Source of the DNA: Halocatena marina
Lineage (GTDB): Archaea; Halobacteriota; Halobacteria; Halobacteriales; Haloarculaceae
Assembly (NCBI RefSeq): GCF_025913575.1
Contig: NZ_CP109785.1
Coordinates: 1,612,001-1,676,000 of the forward strand
Length of the DNA stretch: 64,000 nucleotides
Direction of reading: 5' to 3'
The translations under genes were made by a program, and so were the position numbers. Shown here piece after piece: positions 18,401 to 27,240 of this stretch. The notes below the pieces were generated by a model. The model had not been told where the DNA came from. It did not search any database and saw only the letters and a list, made by a program, of their open reading frames with translations. Within the stretch, counting starts at the first letter, position 1; each line of letters begins with the position of its first letter.

Positions 18401-20743
18401 GGTACCGACGCTGTGTTCGTAGGTGCCTGCGCTTACTCCGTCCGTCTCGATATCCTCAAACACGACAGTGGTGCTCTCACCGGGAGCAAGCGTTACGTTC
18501 GTTGTTTGCTCAACTCCTCCATCGAAGCGGTACTCGACGGTTTGGGTACCCACGCTGTTACCCGTGTTTGTAATTGTCGCGTTTGCGTCGAACGCCTCGC
18601 CCTGCTCGATCTCGGTGGCTGCATGCAGGTTAGAGACTTCGAAGTTCGCACCGAGAACGGTGAGTTCGTCAGTTGCAGAATCGTCTTCGCTGAACACCCC
18701 GAGATGGTACTCGCCTGCGCCGATCTCCGAGGTGTCGATTTCGAACGTGACTGTGGTTTCGTGTGGTCGGTCAACTGGATTGTCGATCCCTGCGGGTGCC
18801 ATGTCAACCGTTTCGTTCGCGACCGGTACGCTGTCTCCGAGATCACTTTCGTTTTCGGCAGCGTGGAGCGATATCTCTTGGATCGCACCCGCATCGCCGG
18901 GATTTTCGAGATCGACAGTGACGTTGATCATCTCATCATTACTGACCTCGTCGGGCACAGAGAGGTTCGACACCACGATTTTGCCCTCAGAAAGCGTGTC
19001 CTGAACCTTCCGCTGGAGCAGGTTCAGATCCTCGGTGGTGACTGCACCGTCCCGGTTCATGTCCGCGAGATTCTCGTTGAACGACTCGGGGACTTCGCCG
19101 TAGAGGTACTGCTGCATCAGTTGGACATCTTCGACGTTGACCGCATCGTTCTCGTTGACGTCGCCGAGTTCGAACTGCGGTGCAACAGTAGCGACCTGCT
19201 CTGTCGCGTTGTACACGTCGATGATACCCATTCCGTAGCGGGTATCCTTTTGCTCTGTAGGTTCCTCCCAATCATCGGGCTTCCACGCTGTCTTGTTGAG
19301 TGCCTGCTGGATCTCAGAGACGGTGAGATCCGGGTTCGCCGAATGAACCAACGCGACTGCGCCTGCGACGTGTGGGGTGGCCATGGAGGTGCCCGAAAGT
19401 GTCTGATAGCTCCCACCAGGTTCAGCACTCAGGACGTCGACGCCAGGCGCAGAGACGTTCGGTTTAACGAACGTATCGGGCCACGCTGCTGGAGGATTAT
19501 CCCAGTTGCTCGTATCGATGACTCCACCGCTGGAGAATTCTGCAATCTCACCGTTCGCATTCGAAGCCCCGATGCTGAAGGTTCTAAAGTCGTTACCGGG
19601 TGATCCCACACAGCCCTCGCCTGAGTTCCCGGCCGCAGCGACAAAGCTCGTCCCGGATGCCTTGGTGTTCTCGACCACAGGAATCCACGCCTGCGAGTAG
19701 ACGGGTCCAAAGAGACCACAGCCCGCACCGAGGCTGAGACTCGCCACATCGGCCCCCTCGCCAACTGCCCACTGGACACCACCGATGACTTGTTCAGAGG
19801 TCCCGCTCCCCCCGGGGATAACCATTCCGTGCATCAACTGAACGTCAGGTGCGACGCCGATTGCGGTACCACTTGCATCGCCGCCAGCGATAGTGCCGCT
19901 GACGTGCGTGCCGTGATAGGCGCTATCGCGTGGCTCGGAGTCAGGGATTGGTTCCCCATTCTCATCAATTTCGGCCCACCCACCGGGATAGGTCGGATCA
20001 GACGCGTTTTCGGTGTAGAGATCGAGATCTGGATGATCGATGTCGACGCCGGTGTCGAGCACTGCGACTTTGGTGTCTTCGCCGCGCGTGTCGAACTCGC
20101 TCCAAACCTCGGTCGCGTTGATCTGGTCCAGACCGTAGGTAGTGTTAGTTTCGGCGGATTGTGCGTCCATCGACTGCACGCTGTCGTTTGTCTTGCTTGA
20201 TGTTGGGGTCGACAGGGTGCGACTCTTGACGACTGCCTTGACACCGTCAATCGCAGCGAGCGACCGAACGTCGGTCTGATCGGTATCGATAACAACTGAG
20301 ACGATGTTTGCGATCCAGAACCTGTTCGTGACCGTGACGCTCTGTAAATCGTCCGCAGCCGTCGTTACAGACGGCTGTGTTGACGAAGCGTGCGATTTGA
20401 GCGTTTTAATTATTTCGTCACGGCCTGCTTTCTGATCAATAGATGCCTGATCGAGAACGAGGAGTGCACGCGTTTTCCCTTTCGTTTCTTTCAGGGCTGG
20501 ATCGATCGTTGCCTCCGATTGAACCTGAGTTGGGGACTGGCCGAGGCTGTCGCTTCGCTCGGACTGTAACTCATCTAATCCGAAATCGGAGTGCTGTTGT
20601 GCAACACCGATGCTCGTGTCGATACTACTGTCTCCCACCTGCTGTTGCGCTACCACTGACCCAGTGAAGGGCACAACTATGGAAAGCGTAACAACAAACG
20701 CGAAAACAACCGCCAGAAGTCGTCTTCTTTGTTTGTGTGTCAT
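15494..20743 (-). CDS. Secreted subtilisin-like (S8) protease with dockerin, CARDB and carboxypeptidase-regulatory-like repeats
   Basis: A 1749-residue exported protease. Residues 1-33 are a Sec-type signal ending GSVVAQQ. A propeptide-like region follows (85-180). The S8 catalytic domain is about 215-515, with Asp230 (VAVLDTG), His277 (YHGTHVSG), oxyanion Asn373 (AAGNSG) and Ser453 (GTSMATPH). A type-I dockerin repeat pair is at 526-585 (GDVNENDAVNVEDVQL and DMNRDGAVTTEDLNLL). Next come CARDB-like beta domains (590-790, and 795 onward). A glutamine-amidotransferase-like alpha/beta domain (840-1050) sits inside one CARDB domain. Three carboxypeptidase-regulatory-like repeats (1113-1360) and three more CARDB domains (1362-1690) follow. 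The C terminus carries a repeated PPAPVF motif and no PGF-CTERM or sortase signal. It probably degrades extracellular protein or peptides. The long plus-strand ORFs inside it are shadows. Confidence 0.93.
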   Translation of the reverse strand: MTHKQRRRLLAVVFAFVVTLSIVVPFTGSVVAQQQVGDSSIDTSIGVAQQHSDFGLDELQSERSDSLGQSPTQVQSEATIDPALKETKGKTRALLVLDQASIDQKAGRDEIIKTLKSHASSTQPSVTTAADDLQSVTVTNRFWIANIVSVVIDTDQTDVRSLAAIDGVKAVVKSRTLSTPTSSKTNDSVQSMDAQSAETNTTYGLDQINATEVWSEFDTRGEDTKVAVLDTGVDIDHPDLDLYTENASDPTYPGGWAEIDENGEPIPDSEPRDSAYHGTHVSGTIAGGDASGTAIGVAPDVQLMHGMVIPGGSGTSEQVIGGVQWAVGEGADVASLSLGAGCGLFGPVYSQAWIPVVENTKASGTSFVAAAGNSGEGCVGSPGNDFRTFSIGASNANGEIAEFSSGGVIDTSNWDNPPAAWPDTFVKPNVSAPGVDVLSAEPGGSYQTLSGTSMATPHVAGAVALVHSANPDLTVSEIQQALNKTAWKPDDWEEPTEQKDTRYGMGIIDVYNATEQVATVAPQFELGDVNENDAVNVEDVQLMQQYLYGEVPESFNENLADMNRDGAVTTEDLNLLQRKVQDTLSEGKIVVSNLSVPDEVSNDEMINVTVDLENPGDAGAIQEISLHAAENESDLGDSVPVANETVDMAPAGIDNPVDRPHETTVTFEIDTSEIGAGEYHLGVFSEDDSATDELTVLGANFEVSNLHAATEIEQGEAFDANATITNTGNSVGTQTVEYRFDGGVEQTTNVTLAPGESTTVVFEDIETDGVSAGTYEHSVGTDDDSMSATITVLEAFFDVEITDAPSEASVGETINVSASVENTGNATGEQTVTYDLMQDNTEVAVVDSEEGFGDQVVSTLREELSDRYNVTLVEDQNAMEAVNEYDTFVIQDLNPSELDVQAFVEATNGQQTGVVWLDGWGSGSDAIPELADATGNPASTNDADDGASPVYYTVTQDHPIFDGVAESGETVDIHTASYADRSWFSSYGGQAIATVGAQNTGQGGPALGVDAANSTVLASSLGREPFVENPDMTDAANKILANSVTHVSGSAGTTDVTQQNTSENVTLAPGDTESVEFTHTVGDDLDISADWLHTVSSEDDTATTPVTIDVDRGTVNGTVTDAVTDTPIEGATIDIEGDGNFTAVTGANGTYRIVDVPAVTHNVTVSADGYSTVTDSVDVPTNDTATVGFELTPMNGSMSGTVTASDTGDPVANVTVAAEDNDGTVYETKTDENGTYTLSVPSGNYVVNVLDTPSDYQPEQVVTVAPGEEITGVDFEITPRDGTITGTVTNAAGVPLAGANVVDADQGAFNVTTNESGHYEIEGLDRGTYALRAKADGYDASDITFVEVDANETSTQNLTLGTFFEVSNLSAPDTAVQGDTVNVSATITNIGEQQDTRTVFYFPPGTDFGGNMIDATSDLFKEVTLDGGESTTVTFSYQISEEREPGAYEHGISADEIKSTFITIAAAEDPDEANYSVSNLSAPTEAAPGEEIAVNATIANTGNATGTQDIAYVFNNTTENTTEMTLGPDENATVEFTYIVPDDERTYEHGIVSDDDQQLTNTTVQSGEPEPAYFAVSNLTSPSVASPGEEITVEATITNTGDEQGTQSIYYFFMEASTVSEYDLETFGTQEMLGNFQPSAVPQQVTLAGGESTTVEFTYQIAADAAPGDYESAVSTLQEVVTQPVTVTIANSSQQASIPPAPVFENTISPPAFHNGAPPAPVFAGERSDSSDGSNHRLPLSPSERARLI

Positions 20744-21084
20744 TATTTCAGTTCATATTCCACCCGTATATCATTGATACATTATCTAATACCAATAATT
20801 GTAGATGGCCAATGCATTACTCATTTACTGAATTATTAAACTTTATGATTTTTAGTTATATCAACATTAATATGGAGAATGAATATGGATACGCAAGTAG
20901 TAGTATTGAGGTCAATATGAAATGCCGATATAGCCGATCGATTGTACAGTAATCCAGCTTGACAATGTAACGCCAACCCGCAGACAGGAAATGACAGAAA
21001 TCACGCCGGTGGCTGGACGAATGTAAATATTATATTTCTAATTGATTTTATTCTGGATTTTCATATGCGTGGCAAATAGATAAC
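20744..21084. other. AT-rich intergenic region
   Basis: About 340 bp of AT-rich DNA upstream of the protease gene, with several possible TATA-like runs. It is likely a promoter region for both flanks. I see no convincing gene; short ORFs here have AT-driven composition. Confidence 0.45.
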
Positions 21085-21112
21085 AGTTATATCGATACCA
21101 ATTGTTGGTATC
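21085..21112 (+). promoter_or_regulatory. TATA box with palindromic operator upstream of a small membrane gene
   Basis: AGTTATAT (21085-21092) is a TATA candidate about 24-31 bp before ATG 21116. The perfect inverted repeat GATACCAA-TTG-TTGGTATC (21094-21112) fills the space between them, which is the position of a classic archaeal repressor operator that would block RNA polymerase or the leaderless start. Confidence 0.55.
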
Positions 21113-21115
21113 AGT

Positions 21116-21286
21116 ATGGCTGCGACGGTAACAGAAACAATTCGAGGCGGCAACATGGGTGTATGGACAGCGATTGGCGTCGGAACAGGGGCCGCCGTTG
21201 GGGTAGCAACGGGTGATCTCGCTCTGTGGAGCGCAGTCGGTATTGCTAGTGGCGTTGCCTTGGGCTCGATCTCGGATCGAAGCTAG
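21116..21286 (+). CDS. Small glycine-rich membrane protein
   Basis: A 56-residue protein too short for a usual ORF call, but with clear structure. There is a short polar N terminus (MAATVTETIRGG), then a glycine-zipper hydrophobic segment (VWTAIGVGTGAAVGVATG) and a second hydrophobic stretch (AVGIASGVALGS), ending SISDRS. It resembles small haloarchaeal membrane proteins made of GxxxG-type helices. Function is unknown. The start is supported by the TATA box and palindrome directly upstream. It is likely monocistronic. Confidence 0.65.
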   Translation: MAATVTETIRGGNMGVWTAIGVGTGAAVGVATGDLALWSAVGIASGVALGSISDRS

Positions 21287-21442
21287 ACAATCGTCTCTTC
21301 TATTCAGGAAGGCAATAAAGCGAATTGTATTCGTCTGATTCATCGCTGATGTTATTATTCATTGGAACGTATAGATATAGTAACAAGATCTATACAGTGT
21401 GCGTTAGCAGCTTCTAGTATTCTACCGTGAAGTGATGTACGC

Positions 21443-22108
21443 ATGCCCGATCGGACAGACCTCACCGTCGTCTGTTATGCCCGCACGATGTACCTCGCAG
21501 AGCCGGTCGACAGCTGTCTCACGACGCTCCGACAGTGTGCCACAACAGGGACGATCGATGCGCTGTTGTTCCGTGAATGGCCACCCACTATCCAGCTTTC
21601 AGATGATGGCCCGACTAGCGAACCGCGCGAAGCGATTCAGCGATTTCGTGCGTGGGCCACACGAGAAGATGTTCGTCTTTACCTATCATTTGACGAGATG
21701 ACCCTTCGATCGACGATTGTTGACGAGCAGCGGACTGTCTTGCGTCCACCGGTAGTGTGTCTGGCGTTTTACGTTGCGGGCGAGTTGGCCGCGGTCTATC
21801 CGCACACGAATGGTGATCGTACACACCACATCTTGACAGTGATCGAGACCTTACGGAACGGGGAACTTCCACCGCGAGTAGCAACCTTCGCTTCTCACGA
21901 GCCGGTTCTGCTCCGAACGTGTCCACAGTGTAATGATACCTGCCCGACGGGACACGGCATCTACGCTTGTCGCTCCTGCCGGTGGGTCGCTGGCACTACA
22001 GCGACTGGCAGCTATCGACGCTTCCCCACGATTGAGGCGCAGTGGGACTCTGATTCCGGCTCCCTCCCCTCAGACGTTGGCACGTCTCCACCACACAGAA
22101 AGCGGTGA
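21443..22108 (+). CDS. Haloarchaeal protein of the 'HTH domain' family type, with C-terminal Cys cluster
   Basis: This 221-residue soluble protein resembles, by recall, a haloarchaeal family annotated only as 'HTH domain protein'. It starts DLTVVCYARTMYL, has a FRAWATREDVRLYLSF helix and a VVCLAFYVAGELAAVYPHT strand pair. The C-terminal third holds a metal-site-like cluster CPQCNDTCPTGHGIYACRSC. It could be a regulator or zinc protein, but no DNA-binding helix-turn-helix is obvious to me. ATG 21443 is used; the ORF in another frame at 21432 is a shadow. Confidence 0.7.
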   Translation: MPDRTDLTVVCYARTMYLAEPVDSCLTTLRQCATTGTIDALLFREWPPTIQLSDDGPTSEPREAIQRFRAWATREDVRLYLSFDEMTLRSTIVDEQRTVLRPPVVCLAFYVAGELAAVYPHTNGDRTHHILTVIETLRNGELPPRVATFASHEPVLLRTCPQCNDTCPTGHGIYACRSCRWVAGTTATGSYRRFPTIEAQWDSDSGSLPSDVGTSPPHRKR

Positions 22109-22338
22109 CATATCACTGAAGTCGGTCCTGGACGAGTCGGTCACGAACACCTCTCGCCCTATTCATCTGATCAACTGAAGAGCACAACTGAACGAAACGT
22201 TCGTACTCTTTCACAATCACAGATACATTTATCAACTTTCTAGTTTTGAATTGTCCAACAAACATAACAAAATATAGTCATAGATAAACCTGTGTTTATA
22301 GTGATGTATGGCATACATTTGTACTTGGGGTGGAAAAT

Positions 22339-22770
22339 ATGTCACAGACATCAGAGAACACAGAGATTGTTCGAAAATTCGTAGAGCAAGCGTTCAATAA
22401 CGGAGATCTCGGTGCTGCCGACGAGTACATTGCCGCAGATTTTGTTCGGCACGACCCTGCCGCCGAAGACATTCGTGGACGAGATGAATATAAAGAATTC
22501 ATCGAGATGAACAGAGATGCGTTCCCCGACTACCACGAAAACATCGAGAGCATCATTGCACAGGATGACACGGTGATGTATCGGTGGAAATTACACGGCA
22601 CACAGAAGGGCGAGATTATGGGGGTCGAGCCAACTGGAAACGAAGTTGAGGTTACCGGAATGATTGAAATGCGCCTCGAAGACGGAGAGATCACCGAGCT
22701 GTGGGGTGATTTCGATGCATTGGGAATGCTCGAACAGCTCGACGCGATTCCCGAACAAGTCGCCGAGTAA
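22339..22770 (+). CDS. SnoaL-like ester cyclase-family protein
   Basis: This 143-residue alpha+beta barrel protein belongs to the SnoaL-like polyketide cyclase / ester cyclase group. It has the N-terminal helix VRKFVEQAFNNGDLGAADEY, the family Asp/His pair in DFVRHDPAAE, the FPDYHENIESIIAQDD segment and a final EMRLEDGEITELWGDFD strand-turn. Many such proteins are small enzymes or ligand-binding proteins with unknown substrate. ATG 22339 is chosen over the in-frame GTG 22330. A TATA-like GTTTATA at 22294-22300 fits. Confidence 0.9.
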   Translation: MSQTSENTEIVRKFVEQAFNNGDLGAADEYIAADFVRHDPAAEDIRGRDEYKEFIEMNRDAFPDYHENIESIIAQDDTVMYRWKLHGTQKGEIMGVEPTGNEVEVTGMIEMRLEDGEITELWGDFDALGMLEQLDAIPEQVAE

Positions 22771-22889
22771 CCCTCTGTCTACGATAACGTCTCGCTATTA
22801 TTCAATATCAGTCATATGAGAGAAACGTGGTAGAAAGTGCCTCTGAACCTCAATCGCTCCGTCTATCGTCTGCGGTTGTCCCTTTGTCA

Positions 22890-24308
22890 TCAGATTAATT
22901 TCGCATCTGTTTCGTCATCAGATCCACTCGTGAGCGGGACGATCTTCCCCGGATTCAGGATTCCTTTCGGATCGATCGTTTGTTTGATGGCACGCATGAG
23001 TTCAACCGCCGTCTCGCCGTGTTCGAGTTCCATGAATTTCCGCTTGCCGACGCCGATTCCGTGTTCACCAGTGATGGTCCCATCGAGGTCGAGGGCACGT
23101 TTGATGAGTTCGGCGTAGGCTTCCAGAGCACGGGCTGCCTCCTCTGTATCGTCGTAGTCCGCCAGCACGAGGTAGTGGAGATTTCCGTCGCCTGCGTGGC
23201 CAAAGCAGGGGACGAAAAGATCGTACTCTTCGGCAACGGTCTTGACCGCAGCGATCATCTCAGGATATCGCCCGATGGGGACGGTCACGTCACCCGGGGG
23301 ACCGAGGCCGAGATCAGGATCGAACGACTCGGCGGCGTAGGTAATATCCTTGCGCGCCTGCCAGAGGCGTTCCATCTCCGCACCAGAGGCTATCGTTAGA
23401 TGTTCCATCTCGTGGGCGTTGAAGATACTCCGACAGAAATCAATCTCTTCGTCGATTCCGTGGTCTGCATGAAATTCGAGGAAGATCATCGGTTTCTCCG
23501 GTAGTTCAGTATCCGAGTAGTCGTTGGCCAACACAGCAGTCTGATCGTCAATGAGTTCGATCTTAGCGACATCGACGCCGGCGGTAATCGCATCGGAGAT
23601 GGCTTCGGTAGCATCGGTCAGCGTCGGAAAAACTGCTCGTCCACCCTTGATCTGCTCGGGGCGTCCAGCGAGCTGTAGCGTCGCTCGTGTGATGATACCT
23701 AATGTCCCCTCACTACCAATGAGCAACTCCTTGATATTGTAGCCGCTCGATGTTTTGGCTGCTTTGCTTCCAACGTTTATCACCGATCCATCGGCTAACA
23801 CGACCGTCAGTTCGAGCACCCAATCGGCGACTTCTCCATACTTGACGGTCTGTTGGCCGGATGCGTCGGTCGCGATCATTCCGCCAATTGTCGAAATCGA
23901 ACCGGATGAGGGCAACGGTGGAAAAAATAGCCCGTAGCGTTCGAGAGCTTCGTTGACATCATCGCCAATAACGCCAGCTTCTACCTCTATCTGAAGATCG
24001 TTAGGCCCGATCTCGACGATTGAATCCATCTGTGTCGTGTCGAGACTGATGCCACCCTCAATCGGTGTCGCGTTGGCTTCTAATCCTGTTCCCGCGGCGT
24101 AGGGTGTGACTGGCACTCCACGATCGTTGGCGGCCGCAACGACCCGTGAGACGTCTGTGGTTGACTCTGCGAAGACGACAGCGTCTGGTTCGACTTCGTC
24201 CGTTTCGCTTGTCCCGAAATCACCGGCGTGATTCTCTCGATCGGATTGACTCCACGAAATATCTCCATCCAGATCGAGATTGTCGAGAAATGAACAATCA
24301 TGTGTCAT
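22890..24308 (-). CDS. FAD-linked oxidase (glycolate/D-lactate dehydrogenase, GlcD-like)
   Basis: This 472-residue protein has an N-terminal PP-loop FAD domain (VTPYAAGTGLEANATP at ~75-90 and GGMIATDASGQQTVKYG) and a C-terminal FAD-oxidase_C domain with GHAGDGNLHY. It ends RAIKQTIDPKGILNPGK. It probably oxidises a 2-hydroxy acid such as glycolate or D-lactate to the 2-oxo acid, passing electrons to a quinone or electron-transfer flavoprotein. The GlcE and GlcF partners are not beside it, and its neighbours (SnoaL-like, MFS) do not define the substrate. Confidence 0.93.
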   Translation of the reverse strand: MTHDCSFLDNLDLDGDISWSQSDRENHAGDFGTSETDEVEPDAVVFAESTTDVSRVVAAANDRGVPVTPYAAGTGLEANATPIEGGISLDTTQMDSIVEIGPNDLQIEVEAGVIGDDVNEALERYGLFFPPLPSSGSISTIGGMIATDASGQQTVKYGEVADWVLELTVVLADGSVINVGSKAAKTSSGYNIKELLIGSEGTLGIITRATLQLAGRPEQIKGGRAVFPTLTDATEAISDAITAGVDVAKIELIDDQTAVLANDYSDTELPEKPMIFLEFHADHGIDEEIDFCRSIFNAHEMEHLTIASGAEMERLWQARKDITYAAESFDPDLGLGPPGDVTVPIGRYPEMIAAVKTVAEEYDLFVPCFGHAGDGNLHYLVLADYDDTEEAARALEAYAELIKRALDLDGTITGEHGIGVGKRKFMELEHGETAVELMRAIKQTIDPKGILNPGKIVPLTSGSDDETDAKLI

Positions 24309-24620
24309 ATGTTATACAGGGCCGTTCAACGTTATTAAACCCAATGTTGCATCACTGTCTGTTCAGTGAATGACTGCTTTCCCGGCTACTGAGTTGCGGG
24401 AGCAGCTCTTACCAACAGCAGATGACACGTCTGTTACATATTAACTACTGGTGATCGGTTTGTTACCGAACCATTCCGATCGTTACTGAGTCAGTTGTGA
24501 TACGAACGGCCGACGCAAGAAAGGTCTGTTTGTACACTGTTCTCTGACCGCCCAACAGCGGAGGCGACGAAGATCAAGAGTGAGACAGGGCGAAAAAGCC
24601 GAGGATTTTCAGTTGACGTT

Positions 24621-25871
24621 TCAAATTCGGTACATCGCAAGAAATGCAAGAGCACCGATTGCACTCACACCAGCTACCAACGGAAACGCTGCACCCAAGC
24701 CAAACTGCTCAGCAGCAACACCGAACAACAAAGGTCCTATCGCGCCACCAAGCGACCCCGCTGTGAGCATCACACCAAACAAGCTCCCACTGAACGCTTG
24801 CTCGGAGTACTGTGACGTGATGGCATTCATAGCGGGCAGCGCTGCCCACAGCACGACACCGAGAATGAAAAACCACACGAAGAGGGCAATGAGGACTAAC
24901 GGAACGAGAGTTGTCGTGCCCAGTACGACCGTTGAGATAGCCATTGCCACGAAACCGAGCGTTCGTCGATCCATGGTGTCTGCGAGAGAGCCGCCCCCAA
25001 GCGAGGAGACACCCGCACCGACGAGCATGACGAAGAATATCCCATTGGCGACCGCGGCAGTCGTTCCCACGTGCTCAACGAGGTAGGACGTCACAAAGGT
25101 GCGAACCGCACCAATCTCTGTAGCGATGGTAAGGTTAGCAAGAAATAATACCGCAACCCAGCGTTCGAGTGGTACCGACCCGAACATGCTGTGATCGGAC
25201 CACGACGTTCCGCTTTCAGCACTGCTGTGTGCCTCATCTTTTCCGTCAGTGCCGCCGTCAGGTTTGGCTGTGGCTGCGTTGTCTGGCTCTACGTCATGGA
25301 AAACAATCAAAAAGATGACTGCATAGACCACACCCACCGCTGCGCTCACCGTGAGAGCGAACCGCCAGTCGAAGAGTGCTGCGAGACCGCCTACGAGCGC
25401 CGGCGCAAGGGCAGTTCCCACGACGCCACCGAGTCCATGAATTCCCATCGCTTTCCCCTCGGTGTCACCACGCTCTAAATCACTAATGAGCGACATCCCC
25501 GTTGGGTGATAGGTGCTTCCGCCGATGCCAGCGAGAGCCTCGGCGGCAACGAGTGTCCAATAGTTCTGTGCCCCGGCGGCAACGAGAATCCCCGCCGCTA
25601 GCACGATCATCCCTGCAGCGAGAAGCCACCGTTGACCAATCCGGTCTGCCAGAATTCCTGCTGGTAACTGAAATATCGAATATGTGGCAAAGAAGATGGT
25701 GAGAAGCGCTCCAGCCTCGCCGTACGAAATCGAAAAGTCGTTCACCAGTAACGGCAGGATTGGAGGGAGTGCAACACTGTAGAATTCGTTGACAGCGTGC
25801 GCGACCGTAATGAGCCAGACTTCGCGGGGATTCGAGACAGATACGATCCGTGAGATGAACGAACGCGACAC
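24621..25871 (-). CDS. Major facilitator superfamily transporter
   Basis: This 416-residue membrane protein has the 12-helix MFS layout with a charged central loop at about residues 200-225 (rich in Asp, Glu, Lys). It carries the MFS motif-A-like loop ADRIGQRWLL after helix 2 and the second-half counterpart DTMDRRTLGF. Substrate is unknown: the family covers sugars, drugs and metabolites. It follows the GlcD-like gene on the same strand about 310 bp upstream of it, so it may or may not be co-transcribed. Confidence 0.92.
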   Translation of the reverse strand: MSRSFISRIVSVSNPREVWLITVAHAVNEFYSVALPPILPLLVNDFSISYGEAGALLTIFFATYSIFQLPAGILADRIGQRWLLAAGMIVLAAGILVAAGAQNYWTLVAAEALAGIGGSTYHPTGMSLISDLERGDTEGKAMGIHGLGGVVGTALAPALVGGLAALFDWRFALTVSAAVGVVYAVIFLIVFHDVEPDNAATAKPDGGTDGKDEAHSSAESGTSWSDHSMFGSVPLERWVAVLFLANLTIATEIGAVRTFVTSYLVEHVGTTAAVANGIFFVMLVGAGVSSLGGGSLADTMDRRTLGFVAMAISTVVLGTTTLVPLVLIALFVWFFILGVVLWAALPAMNAITSQYSEQAFSGSLFGVMLTAGSLGGAIGPLLFGVAAEQFGLGAAFPLVAGVSAIGALAFLAMYRI

Positions 25872-25895
25872 AAGTACACTTCTATCGTATAGACA

Positions 25896-26108
25896 ATGAG
25901 AGTTGTCGTTACGGATGGATTAGCACCGTTACTGGTCGACAATACAGAACACGTTCTTGACCACCCACTCCTTCTGGAAGGAAAATTCAGTTTCGATGGT
26001 CTCGTTCCATCGGAAACGTGTTTTCAAACAGTCGAACTTCGGTTCGCGGACGTTCAATTACGAGCAATAGCAACCCGAACTGCCCTCACTGATATTCAGG
26101 ACGAGTAA
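25896..26108 (+). CDS. Possible small hypothetical protein
   Basis: A 70-residue acidic frame starting MRVVVTDGLAPLLVDNTEH, with codon use typical of this genome. It starts only 24 bp from the divergent MFS gene start (25871), leaving little room for two promoters. The N-terminal MRVVVTDG resembles a Rossmann start, but no domain follows. It may be a gene fragment or a chance frame. No function is assigned. Confidence 0.3.
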   Translation: MRVVVTDGLAPLLVDNTEHVLDHPLLLEGKFSFDGLVPSETCFQTVELRFADVQLRAIATRTALTDIQDE

Positions 26109-26492
26109 CAGATTGTCTCGACTGCACTCCCCGGTTGAGATCGAAATCAAATTGATCAGGATTCGACGTAGATACATCATCCAGTACCCTTAATCACCTA
26201 TTATCCACTAATAATAGTATCGTAGGTAGTATAGTTTTCGTTACTCATTAGATACCATAACCTGAAATATCAATTATGAATTTAGTGACGGATGAAATCC
26301 CGCTCATGGAGGCCACTTATCGGGAGGAATCGAATATTGGCCGGCAACCAACACAATCATGCATCTATTATGAGAATAATATCTTCGATCAAATTTACAT
26401 ATGCCATATTGTAATAGTCGACTACACTCTATTTAATAATTAATTAGTGACGCAAACATTATAAGAGATCGACCTTGAAGGAGAAAACCCCA
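26109..26492. other. AT-rich intergenic region
   Basis: 384 bp, with a perfect but AT-rich repeat CTATTAT-CCACTA-ATAATAG at 26198-26217 that could act as a terminator-like hairpin for the upstream frame. No gene seen. Confidence 0.4.
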
Positions 26493-27092
26493 ATGGCACA
26501 CACACGATCACATATCCAAGTGCTCTGCGATCAGCTCGAACAAGAGATCACACCGTGGCCGCGTGCACAAACGTTTGAAGCAGGTGATCTCGTGGTCGAT
26601 CGACACGAACTTCCGCTCTGGGGATCCGACGCGATTGAAGCCGCTGCTGTCGTCCTCTATCGTCGGGTCCCTGATGCAAAACAAGCTGGAGTCGTCACCG
26701 AAGAGGGACCGACAACCGTCGCATGTCTCAACCCCGAGTATCCTGCTGACGATGCCGTGTACCGGATTGCAAAAGTATCGAGGCTTGACTGTGACGTTCC
26801 GGGTTGGCGACGATGGAACGCAAAAAATGCTCGTGATCAGGGTGAAGGATTCAAACGCGAACTGCATACCTATCAAACCGAGCAATCGGTTGCTATTACG
26901 ACCCACGATTATCCCGCTTCACGGCTGTATCCTGCCGGTCGACTCACACTCCCACAACCGCATGAAGACGACGAACGAGCGATTGCAGAAGCCATGGAAG
27001 AAAGACCGTATCTCCAACCACGGGGCGAACGCTATGGTGCTCGTGTGTCCCAGCATCCAGATGGCAGAAGATCACGTCGTCAGAGCGGATAG
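26493..27092 (+). CDS. Hypothetical haloarchaeal protein
   Basis: This 199-residue protein from ATG 26493 (an in-frame TTG lies at 26475) is not recognised. It is soluble and rich in Arg, Glu and His. It begins SHIQVLCDQLEQEITPWP and has a beta-rich middle (AIEAAAVVLYRRVPDAKQAG) with a possible metal-binding Cys/His set spread widely. The C terminus is a charged low-complexity tail (QHPDGRRSRRQSG). An identifiable function is lacking. A short palindrome-flanked small membrane gene follows downstream. Confidence 0.55.
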   Translation: MAHTRSHIQVLCDQLEQEITPWPRAQTFEAGDLVVDRHELPLWGSDAIEAAAVVLYRRVPDAKQAGVVTEEGPTTVACLNPEYPADDAVYRIAKVSRLDCDVPGWRRWNAKNARDQGEGFKRELHTYQTEQSVAITTHDYPASRLYPAGRLTLPQPHEDDERAIAEAMEERPYLQPRGERYGARVSQHPDGRRSRRQSG

Positions 27093-27240
27093 GATATGAT
27101 AGAGGCAGTCTCGGAATGCCCCCCATCCGCCAGTCGGTGTGGTCCGCACGTTTGACACTGCAGTGACTGAGAAGAGAGTCAATCGAGATGAGAGAGCACG
27201 CGAAAACCGTTGCTTGAGGTGGTTCATCAAAAAGCATATG

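Noticed and set aside
17261..19603. Other long plus-strand frames opposite the protease gene
   Set aside because: The same antisense effect; the real gene is on the minus strand with intact catalytic motifs.
26198..26217. AT-rich inverted repeat as an operator
   Set aside because: Arms are only A/T-rich plus one C/G pair, and such repeats occur by chance; weak terminator at best.
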